A stretch of DNA of 64,000 nucleotides from Akkermansiaceae bacterium UBA1315 (GCA_002307065.1 DBTN01000018.1:1-64000), one strand, 5' to 3'. Counted from the stretch's first letter, positions 1-9,559 are shown. Notes: generated from the sequence alone by a model not told the origin. Made by a program: numbers and translations.

Positions 1-143
1 GGTATTTTTTCGGGAAAGTCCCGCCGTCCACTCATCCGTTCACGGAGGCATCGGTGAGTTACCGGTCGTCTGCGGTGACGTTTTCTTTTGGGTGAATCCT
101 CAAGGCGCGAAGGTTTGCCCTTTCGCAGCTTAGAATTTTTGGA

Positions 144-1223
144 TTAGGAAAGTTCGGCGAAGACCATGGTGCCGGCATTCGTTTGAAAGGTGCTGATCAG
201 AGCGACTTCCACGCTGGAGCCGATTTTTTCGACGGCATGATTTACGACGATCATCGTACCATCCGGAAGATATCCGACGGCTTGATGGTCTTCTTTTCCT
301 CCGCGGACGAGCGCGATTTTCACTTTTTCCCCGATGGTGACGGAGGGTTTCAGCGCTTCGTCGAGATCGTGGATGTTGAGGACGTCGATGCCTTGGAGCT
401 TGGCGACTTTGGTGAGATTTTCATCCACGGTCATCAGCCGGGCGTTGAAGAGTCGGGAAATTTCAATCAACCGGTTTGCCAGTGTTTCATTTTCCGCGGG
501 GCTGCGGCTGTCTTGGATCGAGATCTGGATGTGGGGTGACTTTTGCATCTGCTCGAGGCAATCGAGTCCGCGCTGAGCTCGCAGGCGGTTTCCCCCGTTT
601 GGTGTGTCTGCGGCGAGCTGCAGGTTTTGCAAAACGAAGCGTGGCACGATCAGTCGTCCGTGGAGAAATCCGGCGTTGAGAATTCCTGGGATGCGGCCGT
701 CCATGACGGCCTCCGCGTCAAGAACGATGGGCTGGCCGGACGCGGCGTCCTGGCGGAATCGAACATAAGGGATGATGAAGGCGAATTCGTCGCGATTGCT
801 GCGAAGGGCGAGCACGGCCCCGAGAAATCCGAGGCTGGAATACAAAGCGACATCGAAGGCCAAGCGCAGCGTATCGATTTCTTGCGCGCCCAGTCGGTCC
901 CGGTAGGCGAACGCGAGCAGGTTGGAAATTTCCACCCGGGTGAGCAGCCAGCCGCAAAACAGGCCGACGCCCAAGCCGAAGGAGGCCGTGGAAAATCCAC
1001 GAAGGGTAAAGCTTTTCATCAATGACTCGATCCAGATGAAAAGTCCGGCAACGCCCAGTCCGAAAAGCAGGCCTTGGCCGATCGAAATTTCGATGGAGCT
1101 GCCTGCGGTGCTGAGGGCGATCGCGACTCCGCCGATTTCGCAAACCAACAGATACGTCAGGCGTGCGACGTTGACGGAAGGCGGGGATGACATCGGCGTT
1201 TTCGTAAGCGCAGTTTCTGTCAT
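144..1223 (-). CDS. PIN/TRAM-domain membrane protein (YacL-like)
   Basis: This 359-residue protein has four likely membrane segments in its first 142 residues, then a PIN-type nuclease domain beginning around residue 165 (VLDAEAVMDGRI, acidic D169 and D175), and a C-terminal TRAM RNA-binding domain from about residue 292. That order matches the YacL-type PIN-TRAM family, proposed to act on RNA at the membrane; the substrate is not known. A second methionine at residue 11 is an equally plausible start. The next gene upstream on the same strand encodes a small nucleic-acid-binding protein, but the 54-bp gap does not prove co-transcription. Family call is firm; biological role is inference. Confidence 0.85.
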   Translation of the reverse strand: MTETALTKTPMSSPPSVNVARLTYLLVCEIGGVAIALSTAGSSIEISIGQGLLFGLGVAGLFIWIESLMKSFTLRGFSTASFGLGVGLFCGWLLTRVEISNLLAFAYRDRLGAQEIDTLRLAFDVALYSSLGFLGAVLALRSNRDEFAFIIPYVRFRQDAASGQPIVLDAEAVMDGRIPGILNAGFLHGRLIVPRFVLQNLQLAADTPNGGNRLRAQRGLDCLEQMQKSPHIQISIQDSRSPAENETLANRLIEISRLFNARLMTVDENLTKVAKLQGIDVLNIHDLDEALKPSVTIGEKVKIALVRGGKEDHQAVGYLPDGTMIVVNHAVEKIGSSVEVALISTFQTNAGTMVFAELS

Positions 1224-1277
1224 CCGTTAGGGCTCAACAAGGGGAAATCCCGGAGTTGGAAAACCGGTTGAGGCCGC

Positions 1278-1487
1278 TCACCCTTGATCGTCAGCGGTTG
1301 CTTTGATATCACTCAGCGCCGCGATGAAATCTCCGAGAATTTCCGCAGGGACCATGATGGTATCCCGGTTTCCGCCGACATCCTCGGTAATTTTGACCAC
1401 CATTCCTCGCGAATTTTGTTTGAGATCGAGGAAGAATATTTTCCGATCGGCGAGGATCTTTTCTGTGTGCAATAGGTCACTTTCCAC
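1278..1487 (-). CDS. PUR-alpha-like RNA/ssDNA-binding protein (DUF3276-like)
   Basis: A 69-residue protein of the small bacterial PUR-alpha-like type, which binds single-stranded DNA or RNA through a compact beta-beta-beta-beta-alpha fold. The pattern seen is TEKILADRKIFFLDLKQNSRG followed by VKITE, with a helix near the end (PAEILGDFIAAL). The start is GTG, supported by an AAGGAG Shine-Dalgarno six bases upstream, which is unusual here because most neighbours lack one. That fits a highly translated small protein. It may regulate mRNAs, by analogy with the Borrelia homologue; targets cannot be read from sequence. Confidence 0.8.
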   Translation of the reverse strand: MESDLLHTEKILADRKIFFLDLKQNSRGMVVKITEDVGGNRDTIMVPAEILGDFIAALSDIKATADDQG

Positions 1488-1600
1488 TTAAATCTCCTTG
1501 TGTGTTGGTCCTCTGCGACGATTGCGTCACCCTGTTAAATGTCAATTTAATTCCGGGAAGCCAAGTGCGTCGGGAGTGACCGAAATACGGCCGATTTTTC

Positions 1601-2644
1601 ATGCTCGATTTTCTACCATCTCACCGAACGGCGCTTGTACTGGCGCCGATGCAGGACGTGACGGATCTTCCGTTCATGCGGGTTCTCGCGCGTCGAGGGG
1701 CGCCGGATTGGTTTGTGACGGAATATTTTCGGGTTCACCCGGATTCGCGATTGGATCGGTATATTTTACGATCGATCGATGAAAACGAGACGGGGCGGCC
1801 GGTTTTTGCGCAGATGATTGGTCGAGATGTTCCCCATTTGATTCGCTCTGCGGATGAGTTGGCGCGGCATCCGATCGCGGGGATCGATCTGAATCTGGGG
1901 TGCCCTGCGCCGATCGTTTGCCGCAAGGACGCGGGGGGCGGGCTTTTGAGAAATCCGGAAAAGGTTGACCGGTTGATTGGGGAGTTGCGCGAGGCGATCC
2001 CGGGGCGGTTCACGGTAAAAACGCGGCTCGGGTATGAAAGTGAGCGCGAGTTTTCCCAATTACTGGAGATTTTCCGAAGCCATGCGATCGACGGCCTGAC
2101 GATTCATGGCCGTACGGTGAAAGAGCGTTATCAGACGCCGGTCCATCCGGATTGTGTTAAAATGGCGGTCGAGGTGATGCCCTGCCCGGTCATCGCGAAT
2201 GGGAATGTCATCGATGTGGAAACCGGTTTGGCCTATCTCGAACAAACCGGTGCCGCTGGGTTGATGGTGGGGCGTGGGGCGATTCGGAATCCGTGGATTT
2301 TCCGGCAGTTTGTCGAGACGAGCGAGGGGCGGGCCGTTTTTAAACCGGTGCGGCGGGACCTGTTGGAGTATATCACGGAACTCAACGACGAAATTGCCCG
2401 GGAAACGAGGAAGTTCCACCCGTTGGCGCATGTCCAACGGATGAAAAAGACGCTGGCCTACATCTGTCACGGGCTGGATGACGAGTTTGAGTATCGGATT
2501 CGCCGGATGAAAACGCTCGAGGATTTTGCACAAATTTGTCGCGAGCATCTGGATCAGGGAGGTTTCCTTCCGGCAAAGCCCCCTGCGACTTCCAAACTGT
2601 TTTGCGGTTTTGAGAGCCTGACCGGTTTGCCCACAGAGGGTTGA
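1601..2644 (+). CDS. dus: tRNA-dihydrouridine synthase
   Basis: This 347-residue FMN enzyme reduces uridine to dihydrouridine in the D-loop of tRNA. The N-terminal TIM barrel shows the FMN motif LAPMQDVTD (residues 14-22), the catalytic loop LNLGCPAP with Cys101, KTRLG and IHGRT phosphate/FMN contacts, and ANGN plus MVGRGAI near the barrel end. The last hundred residues form the helical tRNA-binding domain. Length is normal for the family. It is closest in feel to the DusC/bacterial Dus branch, but the subfamily, and therefore the modified position, cannot be fixed by eye. It is monocistronic, flanked by opposite-strand genes on both sides. Confidence 0.93.
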   Translation: MLDFLPSHRTALVLAPMQDVTDLPFMRVLARRGAPDWFVTEYFRVHPDSRLDRYILRSIDENETGRPVFAQMIGRDVPHLIRSADELARHPIAGIDLNLGCPAPIVCRKDAGGGLLRNPEKVDRLIGELREAIPGRFTVKTRLGYESEREFSQLLEIFRSHAIDGLTIHGRTVKERYQTPVHPDCVKMAVEVMPCPVIANGNVIDVETGLAYLEQTGAAGLMVGRGAIRNPWIFRQFVETSEGRAVFKPVRRDLLEYITELNDEIARETRKFHPLAHVQRMKKTLAYICHGLDDEFEYRIRRMKTLEDFAQICREHLDQGGFLPAKPPATSKLFCGFESLTGLPTEG

Positions 2645-2686
2645 GCGGGATTGGTTTCGGATAACGGATCGTCGGTCCCAAGCCGA

Positions 2687-4798
2687 TCACCACCGGGCTT
2701 CGCAACCGATGCCGAGGATCCGAGGCGGCGCGACTTTTCCGCCAACGGGCAAGCCGAGGCCGGAATTGTCGACGCGGGACACGGCATATTCGTCATTCAG
2801 GAGATTGGTCCCGAAGAGGTAGATGCTGGCTTTTTCCCACTGATAGCCGAGGCGGGCGGAAAGAAGGCTGCGGGATTCGAGGTGGGTGGTGACCGGATTC
2901 GCGGGGTCGATGTAGGTCGAGTCCGCCCAGGAGTAGAGGAGCGAGCCGAAGATTCCGGAAGAGTGAAGGTAATCCGCGCCGATGCTGGCCATCCATTCCG
3001 GGGCGTTTGGAAACGCTTGGCCGGACCGGTCGATGCCATCGATTTCCAATGATCGGAATTCGCTATGAACCCATGCGGCGGTGCCGTGAATGGCGAGGCC
3101 CTCGAGGGGGCTCCACTGGGTTTGCAATTCGGCGCCGTAGCGGCGGGAGGAGCCAGCGTTTGTCATCAGACGGTCGATTCCGGGGAAGCCGGTGGGGACA
3201 TCGTAGGCGACTTGCTGGTCCGTCATCCAAGAGTGGAAAATGCCGCCGGAGATTTCCACTTGGTTGGTGATGCGGTTGCGGCTGTAGAGTTCCAGCTCCA
3301 GATTGTATTCAGGGTCGTAGGTGCGGGTGATGCCCAGGCTTGCGGCGTGGGCGGTCCCGCCGCTGCGCATCCCGCGAGCGAGACGCAGACCGGTTTCATT
3401 TTTCTCGTCCGGCTGCCACGCAAGGGCAATTTCCGGCAGCAATTCGTCGCTGGAAAGGTTCTCGTGATTCGTACTGGTAGGAGAAGTCGAGATTCGCACG
3501 AAGGTGTCGGCACTGCGTTCTTCATGGTTGAGGCGCAATCCTCCCTTGATATGCCAAGAGCGGGTGAATTCGTAATCCGCCCGGCCATACAGCGCGAAGA
3601 CTTCCACCGTTTCAGAAAGGATGCTGGTGAAAGGAGTGCCGAAGACGCTGTAAGGAGAGAAGGGAAGCGTGTAGGGTGGGGCGGGAATCACGCCTTCACC
3701 GCTGAGATCGACGGAATACTCACTGTGTTCGTAATAGGCTCCGGTTTGCCATTGGAAATCCCCTTGTTTCTCGGAAAGGTGCGCGTCTTGAGTAAAGCGC
3801 TCTTCATCCGTGACGCCATGGATGAACCACTGCAAAAGCGGTGTGGAATCGAAATCGAGCTGCGATCCGAGATCAAGCCGCTGGAATGAGGTCGTGGTGC
3901 CGAGTTCCCAATCGTTCGGCAGTTCGAAGCGGGTGTTGAGGGTCGCGGCCCAGCGGTCCGCCGGATAAGATGACGGGGTGTTGAGGGCGGTTTTCCGATC
4001 GAAAAATCCGAAGCTTGAGGACGCTTGAGTGAGAGCGTTTGGGTTTCCGCGTGAGCTTTCTTGAATGATGGAGAGAGAAACTTGATCGGGGCGAGTCGCC
4101 GTGGGTTTCCACGCGAGCTGAAGCTGATAGCGGTCGCGCGAAGTTTCGGCAAACCGGTCATTGTCCAACGTGACGTTGGTCGCATCGCCTGCGGATTCTT
4201 GGTGAAAATACGAAAAGCGTGCGGAAAGTTGATCGGGGATGAGCGCGAAGTTTTGAGCGGCTCCGATGCGTAAGGTATCGGATTCGGCGGCTTCGAGTAG
4301 AGCTCTTCCGCTCCAATCGCCGTTGGCTGGAGTGGATTGGATCTGCAATTCTCCCGCTAAAGAATTTGGTCCAGGAAGGGCGGATTGAGGACCTCGGAGG
4401 ACCGTGGCGGATTCGCGATCCCATAGAACCGGTGGCAGATAGCGTAAAGTCGTGGTCGACAAGGGCGCTCCATCCTCCAAAACTTGGATCATCGGGCTGG
4501 AGGAGTTGCCCAGAACGGGAAAAAAACTTTCCTGGCTGACTCCGCGAAGACTGAAATTTCCCGATGTCGGGTTCCCGGAATATCCCCCGGGAATGGTCTG
4601 AAAGAGATCTTGAAAGGTAAATGAACTCTCACGAGAATTCGCCATCTGTTCACGATTCACGATCGTGGCACTGCCATCGGGCGAATCGTAAATTTCTCCG
4701 AATCGTTTACCCTGAACCTCTAGCGGCTCAAGGGCTGGGATTTGTGCGAATGCGACGAGTGGAAAAGCGGCGATAAACAGAATGGGGTTTGTTTTCAT
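2687..4798 (-). CDS. TonB-dependent outer-membrane receptor
   Basis: A 703-residue TonB-dependent receptor. It starts with a signal peptide (MKTNPILFIAAFPLVAFA), then a plug domain with the expected LRG, VLEDGAPLS and VLRGPQSALPGPNSLAGELQI segments, and a 22-stranded barrel ending in an aromatic residue (EARW). I start at the methionine that opens the signal peptide rather than 21 codons earlier. The plug resembles siderophore or metal-complex receptors, but no ligand residues are diagnostic. No cobalamin or other riboswitch was recognisable upstream. It faces the tRNA-dihydrouridine synthase convergently and is divergent from the PEP-CTERM gene. No tonB or transporter partner lies next to it. 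Confidence 0.92.
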   Translation of the reverse strand: MKTNPILFIAAFPLVAFAQIPALEPLEVQGKRFGEIYDSPDGSATIVNREQMANSRESSFTFQDLFQTIPGGYSGNPTSGNFSLRGVSQESFFPVLGNSSSPMIQVLEDGAPLSTTTLRYLPPVLWDRESATVLRGPQSALPGPNSLAGELQIQSTPANGDWSGRALLEAAESDTLRIGAAQNFALIPDQLSARFSYFHQESAGDATNVTLDNDRFAETSRDRYQLQLAWKPTATRPDQVSLSIIQESSRGNPNALTQASSSFGFFDRKTALNTPSSYPADRWAATLNTRFELPNDWELGTTTSFQRLDLGSQLDFDSTPLLQWFIHGVTDEERFTQDAHLSEKQGDFQWQTGAYYEHSEYSVDLSGEGVIPAPPYTLPFSPYSVFGTPFTSILSETVEVFALYGRADYEFTRSWHIKGGLRLNHEERSADTFVRISTSPTSTNHENLSSDELLPEIALAWQPDEKNETGLRLARGMRSGGTAHAASLGITRTYDPEYNLELELYSRNRITNQVEISGGIFHSWMTDQQVAYDVPTGFPGIDRLMTNAGSSRRYGAELQTQWSPLEGLAIHGTAAWVHSEFRSLEIDGIDRSGQAFPNAPEWMASIGADYLHSSGIFGSLLYSWADSTYIDPANPVTTHLESRSLLSARLGYQWEKASIYLFGTNLLNDEYAVSRVDNSGLGLPVGGKVAPPRILGIGCEARW

Positions 4799-5215
4799 CG
4801 TTGAAGGCAGCAGCGCCGCGTTCTGCCAAAGCGCTGCCGAGCGGTCGAGATCAAAGCCCATTTGGGGAGCGTTGCGGCCGTTTGGTTTCGCGGAAGGGCC
4901 CGCAGGCCTCTTGGGGTGAATGGGGGGATTTTTTCTTTAAGGCTTCGACAGGAATTTCCGGAGGAAAACGTCGCAATTTTGTTCAAATTGGGCCCCTCTC
5001 GCCAGTCGTTCGTGTTGGGTTGAAATTTTTTTTCTTGCTTTGAAATAGTGCATGCAAATTTCGAAAGGCATTATTCGTGTTTAGATGTAACGAGTTACCA
5101 TTTTCCTTAGGAAATAAGAGGAAAAATCGGGAGAGTTGCGAAATGCATCATTCATTTTTCGAATGGACTTATCCGGGTAATTTTAGTAAATTTTCGCCCC
5201 CAACTCCTGTTCCCC
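4799..5215. other. Divergent intergenic region, promoters not resolved
   Basis: This 417-bp AT-richer stretch separates the divergent receptor and PEP-CTERM genes and must hold both promoters. It has poly-T tracts and a short TTTCGAAA palindrome, but I saw no convincing operator, riboswitch or small gene. The PEP-CTERM start has no Shine-Dalgarno sequence. Confidence 0.4.
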
Positions 5216-6010
5216 ATGAATTCCCCTATTAGATTCCGTTTCTTATTTCCAATCGTCGCCGCGTTTCTCACGCTACCGGTTTTTGGCCAGTTGATCGTCA
5301 CCTACGCGGAAGATCCGTGGGATGTGAATAGTCAATTGTCTGGAACCAGCGTTTACGACTTTAACTCGCTTGCCGTCGTGAGCGGGAGTCAGACTGAGTA
5401 TACCAATGTCGTCTGGGACGGTGTTGGTACGTTTGACCGGTTGCTCGTTCATAAAGCTGACAGATACGGTGGCGCGGTCGACGAGGAAAATCCGAATGGA
5501 TCAAATTACGCGGTGCAAGGTTTAGGCACCGCCGGATCGACGACTCTTACGTTCACCACTCCTAACGCCTACTTCGGTTTGTGGTGGTCCGCAGGTGACG
5601 CCTCCAACATTCTGAGTTTTTATGACGAAAACGGTGTGTTGGTTGCGCAGTTCTCGACCGATACCTTGCTCAACAAGATCGCAGGTGATGCTTCCTACAA
5701 AGGAAACCCTCGCACCGAGACGCGCAGCGAAAACCGCGGCGAGTCTTACGCCTTCATCAATTTCTTCGGAGTGGAAGGAACCACTTGGAGCACGGTCGTC
5801 TTGAGCAACGGAGCCAACAGTGGTTTCGAAGCGGACAACTACACCACTCGTGAAACCGCTTGGAGTCTCGAAGAAGACGGCCCGCTTCCAGGTTACGTGC
5901 TGGCTGTCGTCGACGGTACCGTTGTGACACCGGTTCCGGAAACCAGCTCCCTCTTGCTGGCCGCTGCCGCGTTGCCTCTCGTGCTTCGCCGCCGCCGCGC
6001 CGCGATCTAA
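5216..6010 (+). CDS. PEP-CTERM sorting domain protein
   Basis: A 264-residue exported protein with an N-terminal signal peptide (residues 1-24) and a C-terminal PEP-CTERM tail: VPETSS, a hydrophobic Ala/Leu helix, and a final RRRR cluster. Such proteins are handled by an exosortase and are usually linked to extracellular polysaccharide or floc formation. The central part is acidic, aromatic and beta-rich, as in a surface beta-sandwich, and I do not recognise a further domain. No exosortase gene is in the window. A strong intrinsic terminator follows at once, so the gene is probably transcribed alone. Confidence 0.88.
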   Translation: MNSPIRFRFLFPIVAAFLTLPVFGQLIVTYAEDPWDVNSQLSGTSVYDFNSLAVVSGSQTEYTNVVWDGVGTFDRLLVHKADRYGGAVDEENPNGSNYAVQGLGTAGSTTLTFTTPNAYFGLWWSAGDASNILSFYDENGVLVAQFSTDTLLNKIAGDASYKGNPRTETRSENRGESYAFINFFGVEGTTWSTVVLSNGANSGFEADNYTTRETAWSLEEDGPLPGYVLAVVDGTVVTPVPETSSLLLAAAALPLVLRRRRAAI

Positions 6011-6036
6011 AGAATCTGGTCCACCAAAACCTTACC

Positions 6037-6069
6037 AAGCCCGGCTGCGAATGCGGTCGGGCTTTTTTT
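6037..6069 (+). terminator. Intrinsic terminator after PEP-CTERM gene
   Basis: The stem AAGCCCG pairs with CGGGCTT around a loop of about 16 bases, followed directly by a run of seven T. It lies 26 bases past the stop codon. Confidence 0.85.
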
Positions 6070-6521
6070 GTGAGTTTCCGTCGACCGAGCCCTCCCCTCA
6101 AGTCAGAAGGGATTCCATTGCTTCCTGATTCGGAGCTGGAGATGGCTGACTCCGAACGTATTCATCGCACGCAGGCAGATCTTGGCTGCTGCCAAAGGCG
6201 GAAGAGGTCCGTGATGACAATCAACGGAACGACCTGAGTTGATGTTCATGGAGTGCCAATAAGATCTCCAAAGCCATTTGTCGTGAACGGAGTGATCAAA
6301 GATGTATCACAAGTGAGGTGGTCGTGCATCGTTATCCATGAACGCTGCTTTCTGTGCATGAAGAGGCATTTCGTGCACGACAACGGGATTAGTAATGCAC
6401 GGATGTTCGACAAAGGCGTTTGTCATGCATCGTTTCCCTTTTGATGGACGTCAATCGAGCCGGGTTTGGATGTCGCATTTCGATCCTGGAGCAGTCCGAA
6501 CGATGATTTCCTTTCGAACAC
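6070..6521. other. Gene-poor spacer with repeated TGCAT/TGCAC words
   Basis: No credible coding region is visible on either strand. Between about 6320 and 6435 the words TGCATCGTT, GTGCATGA, GTGCACG and ATGCACG recur at uneven spacing, beginning and ending with TGCATCGTT. This could be a decayed repeat or a small RNA, but nothing is diagnostic. Confidence 0.3.
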
Positions 6522-6557
6522 AAAAAACCCCTGCAACTCGTTGAATTGCAGGGGTAA
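6522..6557 (-). terminator. Intrinsic terminator of the tRNA-Arg gene
   Basis: On the minus strand a stem CCCCTGCAA with TTGCAGGGG is followed by six T, only a few bases after the encoded CCA end of the tRNA. Confidence 0.85.
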
Positions 6558-6561
6558 AAAG

Positions 6562-6638
<77 letters not shown>

Positions 6639-6986
6639 GTTGCGCTAAGCGCGGGCGCGAAGAAAGCCAAGATTTGCCGGGATTGTCAAGAAGTTCAGCG
6701 CAGGTTTTTTGGAAATTTTTCGGAATGCGGATTTTTCGTTCCTGTTAGACGCAGGAGGCGGCTGATTCGAACTTGTCAAAGCTCGGGATTTTTCATTTAA
6801 CCCGGGCACTCCCCCCCGGAGTTCCACGTTTCAGCGAACTTCAAATCCCCCCAACACTGCGATTGTTTATGGCATTTTCGTGCCGTCTTCCAATCGGTCG
6901 GGGTCGTTTTTGGATCGATGTCTCGGAACCCGCGGGGTGATCCGCGGGATTTTCCCGAAAACAACGAACCAAAATACAATCAATCG
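6639..6986. other. Intergenic region upstream of tRNA-Arg and aqpZ
   Basis: The 348-bp spacer carries the promoters of the divergent tRNA and aquaporin genes. I see AT-rich stretches and a run of C around 6813, but no resolvable promoter hexamers, no palindromic repeat of the families found elsewhere, and no small gene. Confidence 0.35.
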
Positions 6987-7679
6987 ATGAAACAATATGG
7001 AGCTGAATTTTTCGGGACCTTCTGGCTGGTGCTGGGCGGTTGTGGTAGCGCGGTGCTCGCGGCAGCGTTTCCGGGGGTGGGGATTGGGCTGCTGGGCGTG
7101 TCTCTAGCGTTTGGCCTGACGGTGCTGACGATGGCGTATGCGATCGGCCATATTTCCGGATGCCATCTGAATCCTGCGGTTTCGGTCGGTTTGTTCGCTG
7201 CGGGGCGCTTTCCGGCAAGTAAGCTGCTTCCCTACATTCTCGCCCAGACCTTGGGCGCGATCGCGGCGGGCGGTGTGCTGTATCTGATCGCCAGCGGAAA
7301 GCCGGGTTTTGAGCTGGGCGGTTTTGCGTCGAACGGGTTTGGGGATCATTCTCCGGGAAAATATTCGTTCGTTTCCGCGTTGGTTGCTGAGGTGGTGATG
7401 ACGGCTGCCTTTTTGGTGATTATTCTTGGGGCGACGGATCGCCGCGCGCCGCAAGGTTTCGCCCCGGTTGCGATTGGCCTCGGTTTGACGCTGATTCATC
7501 TGGTTAGCATTCCGGTCACGAATACTTCGGTGAATCCGGCCCGCAGCACGGGGGTCGCGGTTTATGTGGGCGATTGGGCGCTGTCCCAGCTTTGGTTGTT
7601 CTGGGTGGCTCCGATTGTTGGAGGTATTCTTGGCGCACTGGTTTACCGGTCGATCGGGGGTAGTCGCGCGGAAGCCTGA
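6987..7679 (+). CDS. aqpZ: Aquaporin Z
   Basis: A 230-residue inner-membrane water channel of the MIP family with six membrane helices and two re-entrant loops. The two NPA boxes are HLNPAV (Asn62) and SVNPARS. The selectivity filter resembles AqpZ (Phe42, the His of [13 protein letters not shown], and the Arg after the second NPA), which favours water over glycerol. I chose the ATG that gives the usual [14 protein letters not shown] start rather than one 23 codons upstream, which would add a polar extension. It is followed by a large palindrome array rather than by a co-directional partner. Confidence 0.93.
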   Translation: MKQYGAEFFGTFWLVLGGCGSAVLAAAFPGVGIGLLGVSLAFGLTVLTMAYAIGHISGCHLNPAVSVGLFAAGRFPASKLLPYILAQTLGAIAAGGVLYLIASGKPGFELGGFASNGFGDHSPGKYSFVSALVAEVVMTAAFLVIILGATDRRAPQGFAPVAIGLGLTLIHLVSIPVTNTSVNPARSTGVAVYVGDWALSQLWLFWVAPIVGGILGALVYRSIGGSRAEA

Positions 7680-7740
7680 TTTCGTGAGGAAAACCGGTCG
7701 TCATTTTCGGCGACCGGCGTTGGGATACAAATTTGGGATC

Positions 7741-8543
7741 AACGCAACCCAGGCCAGCGGCCTGGGTTAGTGATGCCGGAATCATTTGAGCGCCAACGGG
7801 ACGCGATAGGGGGCGATGACGATCACCATTCGATCATCGATTGGGTCGAAATCATCCACCGGTATCGCCCGCCGTTGGCGTGCCGGATCTGGGGGCGATG
7901 CCAACCCAGGCCGCTGGCCTGGGCTAAGGGGTGATGCACCGTTGGCGCATGAAGATGAGGTGATGAAAGGATGGCGATGGCTAACGATGAACGACGAGGC
8001 GTCAGAGAACATTCGGGCCAACGGTCCGGGATTTTTTAACCCAGGCCAGCGGCCTGGGTTACCGGTTTCAGGAATATTAGCGTCCTAACGGGACGCGATA
8101 GGGGGCGATGACGATCACCATTCGATCATCGGTTGGGTCGAAATCATCCACCGGTATCGCCCGCCGTTGGCGTGCCGGATCTGGGGTCGATGCCAACCCA
8201 GGCCGCTGGCCTGGGCTAAGGGGTGATGCACCGTTGGCGCATGAAGATGAGGTGATGAAAGGGTGGCGATGGTTAACGATGAACGATGAAATGACCAAGG
8301 ATCCACAATAGGCGATGATGAACGACGATGAACGATGATGAACGATGATGAACGACGATGAACGACGATGAACGACGAGGCGTCAGAGAACATTCGGGCC
8401 AACGGTCCGGGATTTTTTAGCCCAGGCCAGCGGCCTGGGTTACCGGTTTCAGGAATATTAGCGTCCCAACGGGACGCGATAGGGGGCGATGACGATCATC
8501 ATTCGATCATCGGTTGGGTCGAAATCATCCACCGGTATCGCCC
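7741..8543. repeat. Palindrome array 1 (alternating two-hairpin repeats)
   Basis: The array contains five copies of a perfect 8-bp-stem hairpin, CCCAGGCCAGCGGCCTGGG or its reverse complement, starting at 7748, 7905, 8040, 8197 and 8421. Loop centres alternate AGC, GCT, AGC, GCT, AGC, so neighbouring copies are in opposite orientation. Between them are hairpins whose stems differ but whose core stays CCAACGG or CCGTTGG, for example CGTCCCAACGGGACG, GCGCCAACGGTGC and GGGCCAACGGTCC. Spacing is 157 bp, 135 bp, 157 bp, then 224 bp where a tandem decamer is inserted. The right end breaks off within a unit just before the DUF4230 gene. Open frames here translate to PGQRPGL-like peptides and are not genes. 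Confidence 0.9.
8321..8380. repeat. Tandem decamer AACGAYGATG within array 1
   Basis: Six head-to-tail copies of a 10-bp unit with C/T variation at one position expand one spacer of the array. The word ATGAACG is shared, on the other strand, with the heptamer tract in the second array. Confidence 0.9.
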
Positions 8544-8589
8544 GGTTCCTCCGATATTCGCGGTTGGGCCTCGGCGGAAAAGGGTGTAA

Positions 8590-9252
8590 GTGTATCTTAT
8601 GCCTCACCGGGTCGAAATGTGGCGAACCGTTCGCAGAGTGATCACCCTTTTGTTGGTGATCGGGGCGGGGTATTTTCTGGTGGTCCGCCCTTTCGAGAAA
8701 TCCATTTCACGATCCCAGGCATGGACGGAAAGGAATTTGGAAAAAGTCCTCGGGGCGATCACTCGGTCCGATACAAAGATCGTTGAAGGCCGCGCGGAGA
8801 TCATCGAAACGGCGGAAATCGCAGAGCTTTCCTTGCTGGAAATGCGGATGAGTGCGACGCGAGAGATCGAACGGTCGGAGAAATTTCTCGGCGGGTTACC
8901 GATGGGGACGAAAAAGCTGATTGTGCGCGGTCACTATCAGGTCAAAGGCGGCTACCGATTGAAAAATGGGATTTCGTTGCAAATGATCGACGGCAAACCG
9001 GTCGCCCGTTTTCCAAAACCGGAGATTCTTTCGGTCGAGTTGATCGATTTTGATGTGCTGAGTGAAGAAAGTGGCTGGCTCAACCGCGTCCAACCGGCGG
9101 ACCGGGCGCAAATCCTCCGTGAGCTCCGAGCTCAAATGCGAGAAGAAGCGGAAAAGAGCGGACTGCTGGAAACGGTCGAGGCGACGCTTAGCACCCGATT
9201 GCGCGATCTGATGGGCGCGGATTCGGTAAAGGTCGAGCAGGGATTACCTTGA
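8590..9252 (+). CDS. DUF4230 family membrane-anchored protein
   Basis: A 220-residue protein with one N-terminal membrane segment (about residues 17-33) and a periplasmic domain showing the DUF4230 pattern: a hydrophobic VRGHYQVKGGYRL strand region, VARFPKPEIL, then an amphipathic region leading to a basic C-terminal helix. The family has no established biochemical function. The GTG used here has no ribosome binding site; ATG codons three and ten codons further in are alternatives. It starts 46 bp after the repeat array breaks off, so repeat insertion may have displaced the native promoter. Confidence 0.7.
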   Translation: MYLMPHRVEMWRTVRRVITLLLVIGAGYFLVVRPFEKSISRSQAWTERNLEKVLGAITRSDTKIVEGRAEIIETAEIAELSLLEMRMSATREIERSEKFLGGLPMGTKKLIVRGHYQVKGGYRLKNGISLQMIDGKPVARFPKPEILSVELIDFDVLSEESGWLNRVQPADRAQILRELRAQMREEAEKSGLLETVEATLSTRLRDLMGADSVKVEQGLP

Positions 9253-9295
9253 ATGGAGTGGTAAATGTCGAGCCCGCGCGATTTCGGCGGAGCCG

Positions 9296-9559
9296 TTAGT
9301 GCGGGCGCGGGGTCGGTTCGTCGCCGAGCATTTTGTCGAGGTCGACGATGCGTTCCCACGGTCCGCGTTTGCGTTGGTATTTGCGCCAGACGACGTCGCG
9401 GAGGGCGCGCCAGATTTCTTCGGTAGGTTTTTCGACGCGTTCCCAAACCGGGTCGCGTTTCATGGTGGTGACGAGGATGGTCCAGCGGTCGCCGTGGTAG
9501 TTTCCGCGATAATAGCGGGTTCCTTCTTCGGTGCGTTCGCGCCATTCGTGACTTTCCAT
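9296..9559 (-). CDS. Conserved small protein, function unknown
   Basis: An 87-residue charged, Trp/Arg-rich protein (ESHEWRERTEEGTRYYRGNYHGDRWTI, then WRALRDVVWRKYQRKRGPWE). It has no signal peptide or membrane segment. I recall short proteins of this pattern in verrucomicrobial genomes but know no function for them. I start at the second methionine, since the preceding twelve residues are proline-rich and poorly gene-like. Coding bias supports a real gene, weakly. Confidence 0.5.
   Translation of the reverse strand: MESHEWRERTEEGTRYYRGNYHGDRWTILVTTMKRDPVWERVEKPTEEIWRALRDVVWRKYQRKRGPWERIVDLDKMLGDEPTPRPH

Noticed and set aside
4799..5215. Riboswitch upstream of the TonB-dependent receptor
   Set aside because: No cobalamin, TPP or other recognised consensus could be found on the minus strand of this spacer.
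7741..8543. CRISPR array
   Set aside because: The repeated units are 135-157 bp, palindromic and alternate in orientation, spacers are not unique, and no cas gene is present.
7816..8589. Open frames with PGQRPGL-type peptides in array 1
   Set aside because: They read through palindromic repeats, recur in both arrays on both strands, and end arbitrarily at repeat borders.
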